Positions 56,201 through 64,000 of a stretch of DNA of 64,000 bases are shown piece after piece. Both the position numbers and the translations under genes were made by a program. The stretch's first letter is position 1. Each line of letters begins with the position of its first letter. This DNA is from Kangiella taiwanensis (lineage in GTDB: Bacteria; Pseudomonadota; Gammaproteobacteria; Enterobacterales; Kangiellaceae), in contig NZ_JAHCLT010000003.1 of NCBI RefSeq assembly GCF_020005165.1, forward strand, positions 248,001 to 312,000, written 5' to 3'. The notes below the pieces were generated by a model, which was not told the DNA's origin, did no database searches, and was given only the letters and a program-made list of their open reading frames with translations.

Positions 56201-56610
56201 AATGTATAGATGTTTACCCCATCGACTCCCTGTGGCGTCAAAACCCAAATAGTATCATTTTGGTCATGAAGCAAGCGGCTTACCGTGGGTGAGACCAGAC
56301 TCTTAGAGTCGCTCGAGACATGACGTAGCTGATCAAATTTAACCCCATCATAACGGTTCAAACCATCCTGAGTACCAAACCACATAAAACCTAGGCGATC
56401 TTCTGTGATGTCATAAATGGTACTTTGGCTTAAACCATCTTCTATAGTAAGAGAGTTGAATCGAATGCGGTCAGAAACTGGTGATTCGGATTGAGCAGCA
56501 GGAATAAACAACAGGTTCGCGAACAGAAGTGCGAAAAAAAAGACTGGTGATAACACTTTCAATGACAAGTGCTGCACAAAGCTATTTTTTATCCTCGATT
56601 TGTATATCAC
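53221..56610 (-). CDS. Two-component-regulator propeller sensor with degenerate GGDEF domain
   Basis: 1129 aa. Signal peptide (about 20-40), then a large periplasmic seven-bladed-type double propeller of reg_prop repeats (DGLSQSTIYDITEDRLGFMW with key GFMWFGT, YEDLQGYLWVGS, YEDLLGVLWVGT, DESGYLWISTANGL), a Y_Y_Y domain (about 700-790) and one membrane helix (about 800-822). A coiled coil leads to a GGDEF-like domain (from about 895). There the signature is QGATL (993-997) instead of GGDEF, so diguanylate cyclase activity is not expected, although DIDNLAMIN remains. It may be a c-di-GMP or protein-interaction sensor. Overlaps the acyltransferase gene by 29 bases. Confidence 0.88.
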   Translation of the reverse strand: MIYKSRIKNSFVQHLSLKVLSPVFFFALLFANLLFIPAAQSESPVSDRIRFNSLTIEDGLSQSTIYDITEDRLGFMWFGTQDGLNRYDGVKFDQLRHVSSDSKSLVSPTVSRLLHDQNDTIWVLTPQGVDGVNIYTLEVTHWTQNLKELTTDDELSGDSFQVHAISLTQDNNLLVLTKNFIALIEESDGAVTRLTQFDDVVQSYEASQFLANNNRIYLLDDSCVISVDMTGRDKSTECLSSDLNLLGLYPDLTNNSQFFITGEEGFAVFQMAVDGESASVHYHPVYDGRKQSPSRVRQLISFESGYWLATESGLKYWDADTNNITKEFYSDYSDQHSINNDTSMSIWKSSDGLFWVGSLFGVNYWKSKQEFIHLLKKREVMNFKGNNYTTSLLKTYKGDLLVGTDSGIYRYNNDFSILQDYTPLKVGEHFVSTGYVGGLVEDRHRNLWIVSSKGLFLKPFDSEGFIHLDEVHDTNGNLLDLKTLSSIVESRGGDIWLGGENRFYQIKIDTSRDSEIKTSSLRFIDKSGFLPEQVITSKYGAYTIYEDLQGYLWVGSAQGLVRFNPINQSYEHYVSVQSDTQTLSNSDITVIYEDLLGVLWVGTVSGLNRVRYDSTGDVYFQRVTESDGFVDDFICSILADESGYLWISTANGLIKYHPDKGIPVNFTYEDGIQYNEFYTNADFADEDGNLYFGGLNGITRLSPNEITIDKKEKELQIISVKQGQDVISATKEGSTYFANVSDLGTVIIRLSTLDFINGNGSDYRYKVDALDDNWIDLDGPTIKLHNINQEQLLVRAQVRQKDGRWGDDEITLLLTVDKSFWASAQGFMLYLLILSLVVIGVAIYLSRHFSRRLTLQEKKLKERKAQTQLLLSEKKTLLYQVEDLQYSLSEQRYLSERLESQLESVTVNDQLTGFKSKHYLKQHINAELENIANTWLENDGIAGVYLGVFAVDIDNLAMINKEHGHLCGNEVLKQAAECLKTISYGTDTLVRWQGATLLILSRGIEKREQMIMAEKIRSIIASRKFDLGNGASIDVTCSVGFGRFPFLENPKEIITWEQLIYVINRAMTVAKNNSRNAWLGIYTNQFSHPQEIRAQITTNLSGLLASGQLDYVSSIPKSNKINWDGESVS

Positions 56611-57142
56611 TTGCTAACTCTGGCTTAATTCCTGACTTATCTTTATAAAAGTCCCTGATTTTATCCATGTCTGACTGGATTTCTCCTGTCGGCTGAATAA
56701 AATCCCCTATTCCTAAGGTTTTAGTTTTTGTATCTAGGAAAGTGAACACTATCGGAACACCCGCTTGGACAGCAATATGGTAAAAGCCACTCTTCCAATA
56801 AGGCTTTTTACTTCGAGTGCCCTCTGGAGCAATCGCTAAATGTACCTTATCGCGTTCTTGTATTTGCTCAACAATCTGCTTTACCACGTTCTTTTTTGTT
56901 GAGCGCTCGACAGGAATCCCGCCAACCCATCGGAAAAACCAGCCAAGGGGTGGTTTAAACAAGGTGTGCTTCCCTAAATAAGCCACATCCATCTTATAGC
57001 AAAAGCGAGTCATGAGCATTAGTACGAAATCCCAATTCGAAGTATGTGGTGCAAAAATCATCACACACTTGTCAAACTTAGGTAATTCGCCAACGACCTT
57101 CCATCCAAACAGTCGCAGTAAAGGCTTCATAATAACTCTCAT
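56582..57142 (-). CDS. Lysophospholipid acyltransferase family protein (PlsC-like)
   Basis: 186 aa. Acyltransferase motif HX4D in APHTSNWDFVL (about 31-41), the GGIPVER region (about 74-80) and APEGTRSKKP (about 104-113). The family acylates lysophospholipids or related acceptors at the inner membrane. An ATG four codons inside (57130) is an alternative start. Lies 13 bases after purF and overlaps the sensor gene downstream, so all three may be cotranscribed. Confidence 0.9.
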   Translation of the reverse strand: MRVIMKPLLRLFGWKVVGELPKFDKCVMIFAPHTSNWDFVLMLMTRFCYKMDVAYLGKHTLFKPPLGWFFRWVGGIPVERSTKKNVVKQIVEQIQERDKVHLAIAPEGTRSKKPYWKSGFYHIAVQAGVPIVFTFLDTKTKTLGIGDFIQPTGEIQSDMDKIRDFYKDKSGIKPELASDIQIEDKK

Positions 57143-57155
57143 GCTCGCCCCAATG

Positions 57156-58676
57156 TTATTGGTTGTGCAAATCCATTACCATCGCAGAGTTTTCGATCTC
57201 CGAAGACTCTTGGCTAGATTTCGCCATATCGTTACGGCGCTGCTCTAACTCTTGCAGGTAATTCATATCAATATCGCCTGTCACATACTCTCCTGTGAAT
57301 ACTGACAAGTCAAACTGCTTAATCTCTGGGTTGCCTTCTTGTACCGCTTCAACCATGGCATCAACATCTTGATAAATAATTTTATCAGCGCCAATGATGT
57401 CACCAATTTCGTCTTCCGTGCGGTTGTGAGCGATCAATTCTTCTGCTGCCGGCATGTCAATGCCATACACATTAGGATAACGCACAGGAGGCGCAGCAGA
57501 AGCAAAGTACACCTTCTTGGCGCCCGCTTCACGAGCCATTTCTATAATTTGCTCTGAGGTCGTTCCACGAACGATAGAGTCATCCACTAACAAAACGTTC
57601 TTACCACGAAACTCGAGGTCGATGGCATTCAGTTTTTGGCGAACACTTTTCTTACGCATTTGTTGCCCTGGCATAATAAAGGTGCGTCCAATGTAACGAT
57701 TCTTGATGAAACCATGGCGCATCTTTAAATTCAGTTCATTCGCTAACTGCATCGCAGACGTGGTAGAAGTATCAGGGATAGGAATAACCACATCAATATC
57801 ATGTTCAGGCCAATCTCGGAGAATTTTCTCGGCAAGTTTTTCACCCATGCGTAAGCGTGCTTTGTACACAGACACGTTATCAATCAACGAGTCTGGGCGC
57901 GCTAAATAAACATGCTCAAAAATACAAGGTGCAAAAGTATCTTCATCGATACATTTTTCGGTATGTAACTGACCATCTTCAGAGATGAACACTGCGTGCC
58001 CTGGGCCAATGTCATCGATCAACTCATAACCAAGAGCGTCTAAAGCAACCGATTCAGAAGCAACCATGAACTCAGTACCATTTTCTGTTTCGCGCTTACC
58101 ATAAACTGCTGGACGAATACCGTAAGGATCACGGAAACACAGTAAACCATGGCCACTAATTAATGCAACGGCAGCGTAAGCACCTTTACAGCGCTTAAAC
58201 ACTTCTCGCACCGCTTTAAAAATATCTTGTGGGGACAGCTGATTCTTTTCGAGGATTTGTAACTCATGCGCGAGAACGTTAAGCAAAACTTCAGAGTCAG
58301 AGTTCGTATTTAGGTGGCGACGGTCAGTAGAGTAAAGATCTTTCTTGAGGTTGTCGGAGTTAGTCAGGTTGCCGTTATGAGCCAGAGTAATTCCGTATGG
58401 AGAGTTCACATAGAGCGGCTGGGCCTCTGCAGACGTTGAACTACCTGCCGTAGGGTAACGCACATGACCAATACCTGAATTACCTGTTAGGCGTCTCATG
58501 TGACGCGTATGGAACACATCACGCACAAGACCATTATCCTTACGTAAGTACAACTTACCTTGGTCACTGGTGACAATCCCTGCCGCGTCTTGTCCACGAT
58601 GCTGAAGCACCGTTAATGCATCAAATAAACTTTGGTTAACAGGAGTTTTGCCAACGATTCCAACAATACCACACAT
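57156..58676 (-). CDS. purF: Amidophosphoribosyltransferase
   Basis: First committed step of purine synthesis: PRPP plus glutamine to phosphoribosylamine. 506 aa from the ATG at 58676; the N-terminal Cys2 (MCGIVGIVG) is the glutamine-hydrolysing nucleophile, so the longer in-frame start cannot be correct. Glutaminase domain to about 230 ([18 protein letters not shown]), phosphoribosyl domain with the PRPP loop [13 protein letters not shown] (about 362-374). cvpA lies one base upstream, the classic cvpA-purF pair. Confidence 0.97.
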   Translation of the reverse strand: MCGIVGIVGKTPVNQSLFDALTVLQHRGQDAAGIVTSDQGKLYLRKDNGLVRDVFHTRHMRRLTGNSGIGHVRYPTAGSSTSAEAQPLYVNSPYGITLAHNGNLTNSDNLKKDLYSTDRRHLNTNSDSEVLLNVLAHELQILEKNQLSPQDIFKAVREVFKRCKGAYAAVALISGHGLLCFRDPYGIRPAVYGKRETENGTEFMVASESVALDALGYELIDDIGPGHAVFISEDGQLHTEKCIDEDTFAPCIFEHVYLARPDSLIDNVSVYKARLRMGEKLAEKILRDWPEHDIDVVIPIPDTSTTSAMQLANELNLKMRHGFIKNRYIGRTFIMPGQQMRKKSVRQKLNAIDLEFRGKNVLLVDDSIVRGTTSEQIIEMAREAGAKKVYFASAAPPVRYPNVYGIDMPAAEELIAHNRTEDEIGDIIGADKIIYQDVDAMVEAVQEGNPEIKQFDLSVFTGEYVTGDIDMNYLQELEQRRNDMAKSSQESSEIENSAMVMDLHNQ

Positions 58677-58677
58677 A

Positions 58678-59340
58678 CTAATTTTGCTCGTCTTTTTTGG
58701 TTGAAGAATTTGGTTCAGATGAATCCTCATCATCAGAAGATTGTGCACCATGTCCTTCGGTCTTCATCTCAGAAGTATCGAGTCCTTTCATTTCCATTAA
58801 TGCGCCAATAGCATCCGTATTTGACATCGGCGTCTTTTCATCATCAGGGCTGTCGCCTTTCAACTCTGGAACGACCTGGCCTAATTTTTCATAAAACCAA
58901 GCGGCGACGACTTCCATATGTGGGATCAAGCTGGACTCACCCCACCATTTATCTTTTGGAACCGGCGTAAATTGTTTCAGCCCAAGTACCAGTAAAGCCA
59001 CAATTAAGACACCCCGCAGAGCGCCAAAGAACATTCCTAAGAATCGATCAGTGCCACTCATCCCAGCAGCATCCACCATCCTACCAACGGTGTAATTAAT
59101 GATGCCTGCAATAATTAAAGTAGCGACAAAGATAGATAACCAAGCGACACCCAATCGGATGCTATTGGTTTCAATATGGTCGACGAAGAGTTCTGCTAAG
59201 GGCTCATAGAACATCTTAGCGATAAAGAAAGCGGCAACCCAGCCTGCTAAAGATAAGGCTTCACGGACAAAACCACGGAGTAAACTGATTAGTGCGGAAA
59301 CGCCAATAATGGCTAAAATGACCCAATCAACCCAAATCAT
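58678..59340 (-). CDS. cvpA: CvpA family membrane protein
   Basis: 220 aa. Four membrane segments in residues 1-125 ([22 protein letters not shown] opening, given by key segment [22 protein letters not shown] at about 112-123) and a long acidic, Ser-rich cytoplasmic tail (165-220), longer than in E. coli CvpA (162 aa). The family was named for colicin V production and is linked to envelope homeostasis; the molecular role is not settled. Immediately upstream of purF. Confidence 0.94.
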   Translation of the reverse strand: MIWVDWVILAIIGVSALISLLRGFVREALSLAGWVAAFFIAKMFYEPLAELFVDHIETNSIRLGVAWLSIFVATLIIAGIINYTVGRMVDAAGMSGTDRFLGMFFGALRGVLIVALLVLGLKQFTPVPKDKWWGESSLIPHMEVVAAWFYEKLGQVVPELKGDSPDDEKTPMSNTDAIGALMEMKGLDTSEMKTEGHGAQSSDDEDSSEPNSSTKKDEQN

Positions 59341-59432
59341 TAAAGAGGTGCCTCGTAGAATTAAGTGCGCATTTTACCAGAGGAGCGTGCCAAGCGGAAT
59401 ATGCATTAAGCGGTTTCTGCAACATCCTGAAA

Positions 59433-60212
59433 TTAATGATCTTGAGGATCAAATGGTATAACCTTAACCGGTGCCCCAACGATCTTTTCTAACGCCTTGG
59501 TTCTTTCCTTAGCAGCCTTTTCATCAGGATACGGCCCGACAAAAACTCGAGTGTACTCTTTAGCATCCCGCTGATAAGCCCTAAACCCTTGATTTCGAAG
59601 ACTAGAGACTAAACCGCTTGCATTGTCTTTATTAGAAAATGAACCAATCTGTATAACCCAAGATGTTTCCGTGAAGTCTGGCTTTTTAACTGCTTGAGGC
59701 TGTTTTGTGGCACTCTCCTTAGCAACTGTTGAATTATCACTCGCTCGCTCTGCCGCTTTAGCGGAATCATTTTGGGCTGACTGTTTTTCTGATGATTCAT
59801 CTGGTACGTGACTTTGTTGCTTTGTTGAAGCAGTCTTTTTGGACGACTTATCTTCGGTATTTTGGGCTGGCTCTTCTAGGGCTACCTGAGTATCAGCATC
59901 TTCAACTGCGGACTCTTGCTGACTACTATTGTTGTCAGGTGGCGTTATTGACTCTTTACTCTGTTGCTCTCGATTGTTTTCGGAAGGAAGCTGAATAGCT
60001 TTTTCAGGCTCATCTTCATCCAAGTTTATTGTTAAGCTCCCTTCATTGGCTGAATCACTTTGCGGCTTTATGTCTAAGGTCGCATCTTCAGGAATTTGAC
60101 TTTGAATGTTCTGATTGTATTTTTCACTGTCCAAAATCATGGGAAGAAAGAAAACGGCCAGTGCCAGAATGACACAAGCACCAACCAAACGATGTTTAAG
60201 CTTTATATCCAC
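59433..60212 (-). CDS. dedD: SPOR-domain protein DedD
   Basis: 259 aa. Short cytoplasmic start, one membrane helix (about 10-25), a long Glu/Ser/Gln-rich periplasmic linker (30-175) and a C-terminal SPOR domain (about 180-255: SWVIQIGSFSNKDNASGLVSSL split around residue 190, key QIGSFSNKDNA; RVFVGPYPDEKAAKE). SPOR domains bind denuded peptidoglycan at the division septum. It overlaps folC by 10 bases, in the order folC-dedD-cvpA-purF. Confidence 0.93.
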   Translation of the reverse strand: MDIKLKHRLVGACVILALAVFFLPMILDSEKYNQNIQSQIPEDATLDIKPQSDSANEGSLTINLDEDEPEKAIQLPSENNREQQSKESITPPDNNSSQQESAVEDADTQVALEEPAQNTEDKSSKKTASTKQQSHVPDESSEKQSAQNDSAKAAERASDNSTVAKESATKQPQAVKKPDFTETSWVIQIGSFSNKDNASGLVSSLRNQGFRAYQRDAKEYTRVFVGPYPDEKAAKERTKALEKIVGAPVKVIPFDPQDH

Positions 60213-61519
60213 GCAAACCCTTCTTTATTCCAATGCTCAACAAACAAGCCAACCGTAACAAATGAACCAAAAACAACCAAAACATCTTCAGAGCTTAAGC
60301 AAGACTGCTCAATACAAGATTCATTAAACTCAGTCAAAGATTCATAACACTTAGCGTTATTTTGCGTTACTTTGGGTAAGTTTTGCAACAGTTCACTACT
60401 TTTTTTGCCACGGGGTTCAGGTAGACTCAACAAATGCCACTGGTCGACCTGCGTCATCATTCCCAAGGTCGCCGCGCAGTCTTTATCTTTCAGCATGCCA
60501 CACAATGCAACTACTCGCTTTGGTGTGCTTGCCTTTAACTCTACAAGCTTGTTGTTTAAAAGTTCTGCTGAGTCAGGGTTGTGTGCCACATCAGCAATAA
60601 CGTGCGGTGTTGCAGAGAGTGTTTGAAAGCGCCCCACTACGGTTAAACTTTCAAAAGCTTTATAAGTAGCAGCATAAGATACGGTTTTGCCCATTAAATT
60701 TTGATAGCAATAAGCAAAAGCCGTTAAACCCGCGGCTAAGTTTTGCAAAAACAGGTCATTCAGGGGTAACTCATGGAAGTCCAGAGACAGTTGCTCTGAC
60801 TGATAGCTCCAGTATTTTTTATCCAGCTCAAACTGATAAATATGCTGAGCTAACCAAGGTAAGCATCCAATTGTTTTGCAGTGAGGGAGTAACAATGACT
60901 GAGTATCTTTATCTGCAATGACCATGGGTTTGTCTGCTCTAGCAACACCAGCCTTTTCCCCTGCTATTTGCCCTAAATCACTACCAAGCCAATCGACGTG
61001 GTCTAAGCCTATGGACGTAACCACACAAATATCGGCATCAATGATATTAACGGCATCCAAGCGTCCACCAAGGCCAACCTCCAAAACAATGAGGTCAACT
61101 TCTTGCTGCTGGAAGACCCACAAGCCTACGAGCGTGGTGAACTCAAAGTATGTCAGCTCAGTCGCGCCTTTGGCTTGGTAAACTGCTTTAAATCCTTCGA
61201 TAATTAACTCATCCGAGGCATTCTCAGCATTAATTTTTATACGCTCATTAAAGCTGATCAGGTGTGGTGATGTGTAACTACCTACAGACAGTTTATGGCT
61301 GACAGCCAAAGCTTCAGCTGCGGCCACGGTTGAGCCTTTACCATTAGTTCCAGCAACCGTAATAACCTTTGCTTGTGGTTTGAGAAGATCAAGTCTTTGA
61401 GCAACCATTTGTGCTCGCTCAAGACCCAGCTCAATATGATGTATAGAGTGGGCTTGCTCAAGCCAAGCAAGCCACTCATTAAGACATGTAAAGTTTAGGG
61501 GATTGTCAGAGGTTGACAA
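60203..61519 (-). CDS. folC: Bifunctional folylpolyglutamate/dihydrofolate synthase
   Basis: Adds glutamate to dihydropteroate and folates. 438 aa. Mur-ligase-type ATP site VAGTNGKGSTVAA (about 57-69), SYTSPHLISFNERIKI (about 82-97), VGLGGRLDAVN (about 148-158) and the C-terminal ALCGMLKDKD. Lies 13 bases after accD. Confidence 0.95.
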   Translation of the reverse strand: MSTSDNPLNFTCLNEWLAWLEQAHSIHHIELGLERAQMVAQRLDLLKPQAKVITVAGTNGKGSTVAAAEALAVSHKLSVGSYTSPHLISFNERIKINAENASDELIIEGFKAVYQAKGATELTYFEFTTLVGLWVFQQQEVDLIVLEVGLGGRLDAVNIIDADICVVTSIGLDHVDWLGSDLGQIAGEKAGVARADKPMVIADKDTQSLLLPHCKTIGCLPWLAQHIYQFELDKKYWSYQSEQLSLDFHELPLNDLFLQNLAAGLTAFAYCYQNLMGKTVSYAATYKAFESLTVVGRFQTLSATPHVIADVAHNPDSAELLNNKLVELKASTPKRVVALCGMLKDKDCAATLGMMTQVDQWHLLSLPEPRGKKSSELLQNLPKVTQNNAKCYESLTEFNESCIEQSCLSSEDVLVVFGSFVTVGLFVEHWNKEGFAWI

Positions 61520-61532
61520 TGAGGTAAGCCCT

Positions 61533-62396
61533 TTATGCTGCCGGTTTATCTGACTTCAGCAACTTTGCCGCCAGTGAAGCGACTTTATCACGCATGTCGC
61601 GACGATCAACAATCATATCCACCGCGCCGTGCTCCAACCAGAACTCACTCAGACGGAAGCCTTCTGGAAGTTTTTCGCGAATAGTTTGCTCAATCACTCG
61701 TTGACCGGCAAAGCCAATTAGCGCTTTAGGCTCTGCAATATGGATATCACCCAACATCGCTAAACTCGCCGTCACACCGCCCATAGTAGGGTCAGTCAAA
61801 ATAGTAATGTAAGGTAGGTTATTTTCTGACAACTTCGCTAAAACCGCGCTGGTTTTCGCCATCTGCATAAGAGACACTAAAGCCTCTTGCATACGTGCTC
61901 CGCCACTGGCTGTAAAGCATACAAACGCTGTGCGTTTTTCAATAGCACGGTTTACGGCGCGTACGAATTTCTCACCAACTACTGAGCCCATTGAACCGCC
62001 CATGTAGTCAAAGTTGAATGACGCTGCAACTACAGGAACGCCCTTCACAGTGCCTTCAAAAGCAATTAAGGCATCGTTTTCTTGGGTTTTCTTCTGCGCA
62101 GCGGCAATACGGTCCTTATATTTCTTAGAGTCTCGGAATTTCAGCATATCAACAGGCTTCATATCCGCAGCAATCTCTTGGCGACCGTCTTTATCAAGGA
62201 ATAAGTCTAAACGCTTACGCGCGCTCAATCGCATGTGACTGTTACATTTAGGGCACACGGCCTGATTACGCTCGACCTCAGCGTAATACAAAACAGATTC
62301 ACAGCTTTTACATTTGCTCCATACGCCTTCTGGGATGGATTTCTTACGCTCACCCTCTGGGTTGCGTTTTGGTAATAATCGTTCTAACCAGCTCAT
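61533..62396 (-). CDS. accD: Acetyl-CoA carboxylase carboxyltransferase beta subunit
   Basis: Beta half of the carboxyltransferase that makes malonyl-CoA. 287 aa. N-terminal zinc ribbon CKSC ... CPKC (about residues 30-52), then the crotonase-like domain with [11 protein letters not shown] (about 131-141), [18 protein letters not shown] (about 163-180) and [10 protein letters not shown] (about 205-214). In many relatives trpF precedes it; here truA is the next gene upstream. Confidence 0.97.
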   Translation of the reverse strand: MSWLERLLPKRNPEGERKKSIPEGVWSKCKSCESVLYYAEVERNQAVCPKCNSHMRLSARKRLDLFLDKDGRQEIAADMKPVDMLKFRDSKKYKDRIAAAQKKTQENDALIAFEGTVKGVPVVAASFNFDYMGGSMGSVVGEKFVRAVNRAIEKRTAFVCFTASGGARMQEALVSLMQMAKTSAVLAKLSENNLPYITILTDPTMGGVTASLAMLGDIHIAEPKALIGFAGQRVIEQTIREKLPEGFRLSEFWLEHGAVDMIVDRRDMRDKVASLAAKLLKSDKPAA

Positions 62397-62483
62397 AAAA
62401 TATCTAAATTCGTTATCGCCAATTTAAGTCGTTGCATTGTAACAGGTTTCGCCCTAAACGGAACAGAGTTCTGGTAATACCAC

Positions 62484-63302
62484 TTATGATCTTTCCCGTA
62501 AATCTTCCGGCAAAAATATGTCCGGCAAAAATATAGGGCCAACCGGTAACCTAGGCAAACCAAACTTCTCCGGATAATCAACATCCACTAAATATAAACC
62601 TTTTGGGCTTGCTGTCGCGGGCGCTTTGGTTCTGTCCTTCGCTTGAATGAGTTCTTTAACCCAAGTAACAGGCTTTAAGCCACGCCCTACTTCTATCAAG
62701 GTACCAGCTATATTCCTAACCATATGATGCAAAAAGGCGTTGGCCTTAATATCAATGACCACATAATTACCGTATCGTTCGACTCGTAAATGATCGATAT
62801 GGCGAAAGGATGTGTTGGATTGGCAACTCGCAGCTTGGAAAGAAGCAAAGTCTTGCTCACCGGGAAAATACTGACAAGCAGAATTCATCAACTCAACATC
62901 AAGCGTCTGACGACACCAAGTCAGCCCATGATTGAGTATGGCAGGCCTGGCGTGTGTATTTGCAATGATGTAACGGTAACGACGGGCGGTGGCTGAAAAT
63001 CGAGCATGAAAGTCATCACACACCTGATGCGCCCAGCGCACTGAAACAGAGTCCGGAAGCTGTGTATTAGCCCCCATAGTCCATGCCTTCAGTGGTCTTT
63101 GATTGTTAATTTCAAAACTCACCACCTGCCCTGTAGCATGAACGCCTGTATCGGTACGACCTGCACAATTGACCTGAACAGGTTCATCTGCAATTTTGCT
63201 AAGAACCTCTTCTAACGTTTGCTGTACTGATTTGGCGTGTGATTGACGCTGCCAACCATAGAATTGGCTACCGTCATACTCAACTCCCAAAGCAAATTTC
63301 AT
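62484..63302 (-). CDS. truA: tRNA pseudouridine(38-40) synthase
   Basis: 272 aa. Isomerises uridines 38-40 in the anticodon stem of many tRNAs. Opens with [18 protein letters not shown]; catalytic Asp in [16 protein letters not shown] (about 47-62); [13 protein letters not shown] and [17 protein letters not shown] (about 198-214) are present. It sits between fimV (with a terminator) and accD. Confidence 0.96.
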   Translation of the reverse strand: MKFALGVEYDGSQFYGWQRQSHAKSVQQTLEEVLSKIADEPVQVNCAGRTDTGVHATGQVVSFEINNQRPLKAWTMGANTQLPDSVSVRWAHQVCDDFHARFSATARRYRYIIANTHARPAILNHGLTWCRQTLDVELMNSACQYFPGEQDFASFQAASCQSNTSFRHIDHLRVERYGNYVVIDIKANAFLHHMVRNIAGTLIEVGRGLKPVTWVKELIQAKDRTKAPATASPKGLYLVDVDYPEKFGLPRLPVGPIFLPDIFLPEDLRERS

Positions 63303-63349
63303 TTACCGAATACCTATTCAAATATTACTGAAACACAAGCTTTATATAC

Positions 63350-63375
63350 AAAAACACCGGGGAAATAACCCGGTG
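63350..63375 (-). terminator. Terminator between fimV and truA
   Basis: On the minus strand CACCGGG, 7-base loop, CCCGGTG, then TTTTTG. It ends the fimV transcript 22 bases after the stop. Confidence 0.82.
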
Positions 63376-63396
63376 CTTTGGTAATTGAGGTTTATT

Positions 63397-64000
63397 TTAC
63401 AGCTTAGCTAGGAGTTTGTCTGCCTCTGCACGCTGCTCAGCATTACCTTCAGATTTAATCTCTTCCAAGATATCTTTAGCAGCATCATCGTCACCCAGCT
63501 CCATATAAGCTTTCGCTAAGTCAAATTTAGTCGCAGCGTCATCGGCACTCAAACCTGAACCCGCGTCATCACCATAGTTCATGTCAGCAGAATCATTGGT
63601 GCTTGAGTCGTCTTCATGAGTGACTAAATCCTCATCGTCTTGATCCGTTGTAAACTCGATAGAACCATCGTCTGCTACTTCCGACTTGGTTTGTGATGAA
63701 CTTTTCTCAACCTGCTTATCGAAATCACCTAAATCTAAATCTAGGGCGTCATCTTCATCATTCACTTTTTCAATACCAGAGTCTTCCACTGACTCAAGCT
63801 CTGCGCTTAAATCCAAGTCTACTGGTTCCTTATCGTCATCATTACCAAAGATATCGTCTTCACTTGGTAAGCTTAATTCTTCGGAACCACTTTCTACCTG
63901 TAGAGTGTCCTCATCTGGCGTGATCAAACTTGTTAAACTTGCGACCTTCAGGCCTAACGATGAATCATGATCAAAGTCATCCGGCAGTTCATTTTTTAAC
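63397..64000 (-). CDS. fimV: FimV C-terminal region (5' part outside window)
   Basis: The frame stays open to the window end (beginning LKNELPDDFDHDSSLG), so this is the 3' end of a longer gene; the TTG at 63927 is only an apparent start. The visible 200 residues are very acidic (Asp/Glu/Ser repeats such as DLDLGDFDKQ) and end in the conserved FimV C-terminal TPR-like domain (KFDLAKAYMELGDDDAAKDI, then LLAKL). FimV is an inner-membrane, LysM-containing hub for polar localisation and type IV pilus function in Pseudomonas. The order fimV-truA-accD-folC-dedD-cvpA-purF supports the call. Confidence 0.88.
   Translation of the reverse strand, partial: LKNELPDDFDHDSSLGLKVASLTSLITPDEDTLQVESGSEELSLPSEDDIFGNDDDKEPVDLDLSAELESVEDSGIEKVNDEDDALDLDLGDFDKQVEKSSSQTKSEVADDGSIEFTTDQDDEDLVTHEDDSSTNDSADMNYGDDAGSGLSADDAATKFDLAKAYMELGDDDAAKDILEEIKSEGNAEQRAEADKLLAKL

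Overview
The window looks like a core chromosomal stretch of a moderately low-GC gammaproteobacterium. The fimV-truA-accD-folC-dedD-cvpA-purF order, mfd followed by a csiV-like gene, clpS-clpA next to aat-bpt-infA, and the protein-degrading, TonB-receptor-rich content suggest a Kangiella-like (Kangiellaceae/Oceanospirillales) marine bacterium. The genus is inferred from gene content, not from a marker search. No transposase, integrase, prophage or CRISPR array is visible.

Layout. 1-659: end of a CPA1-type antiporter with a TrkA-N domain. 697-2043: an unrecognised cytoplasmic protein. 2242-6598: mfd and a csiV-like gene. 6629-10980: an amino-acid catabolic group (saccharopine dehydrogenase, a two-EF-hand protein, an aminoadipate-semialdehyde-type aldehyde dehydrogenase, leucine dehydrogenase). 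11055-12296: another unrecognised protein, then about 590 bases of hairpin-rich non-coding DNA. 12889-18273: a complete arginine-to-spermidine route (speD, speE, speA, aguA, aguB). 18311-19508: VOC protein, rhodanese lipoprotein, tRNA-Arg(CCT). 19575-22563: LysR regulator divergent from frmA-frmB (formaldehyde detoxification). 22601-27462: secreted S9 peptidase and TonB-dependent receptor. 27643-29330: umuDC.

29417-34574 (minus strand) is the most unusual part: an apparent RiPP biosynthetic operon. Two paralogous 57-58 residue precursor peptides (34398-34574 and 34186-34359, short genes that standard gene calling can miss) are followed by an MvdD-type ATP-grasp peptide maturase, a Clp-fold serine protease of the SDH type, a MauE/DoxX membrane redox protein, a membrane-anchored TlpA-like thioredoxin (CPTC) and an ABC exporter without a C39 peptidase domain. 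The enzyme genes overlap one another, the precursors have a strong promoter, and a perfect 9-bp hairpin separates them from the enzymes. I infer a graspetide-like, possibly also disulfide-bonded, exported peptide whose leader is removed by the Clp-fold protease.

34778-41729: housekeeping genes (aat, bpt, infA, clpA, clpS, sixA-like, yqhA-like, yegP-like, a DUF3465-type protein). 41737-49122: AhpD-like protein, M16 and M1 lipoprotein peptidases, a divergent cyanophycinase-like S51 peptidase and a small lipoprotein. 49194-53224: gltX, tRNA-Val(TAC), an FAD-linked hydroxyacid dehydrogenase and a ZIP-like membrane protein. 53221-57142: a large propeller sensor with a degenerate GGDEF domain and an acyltransferase. 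57156-64000: the purF-cvpA-dedD-folC-accD-truA-fimV block, without the trpF gene that often lies between truA and accD.
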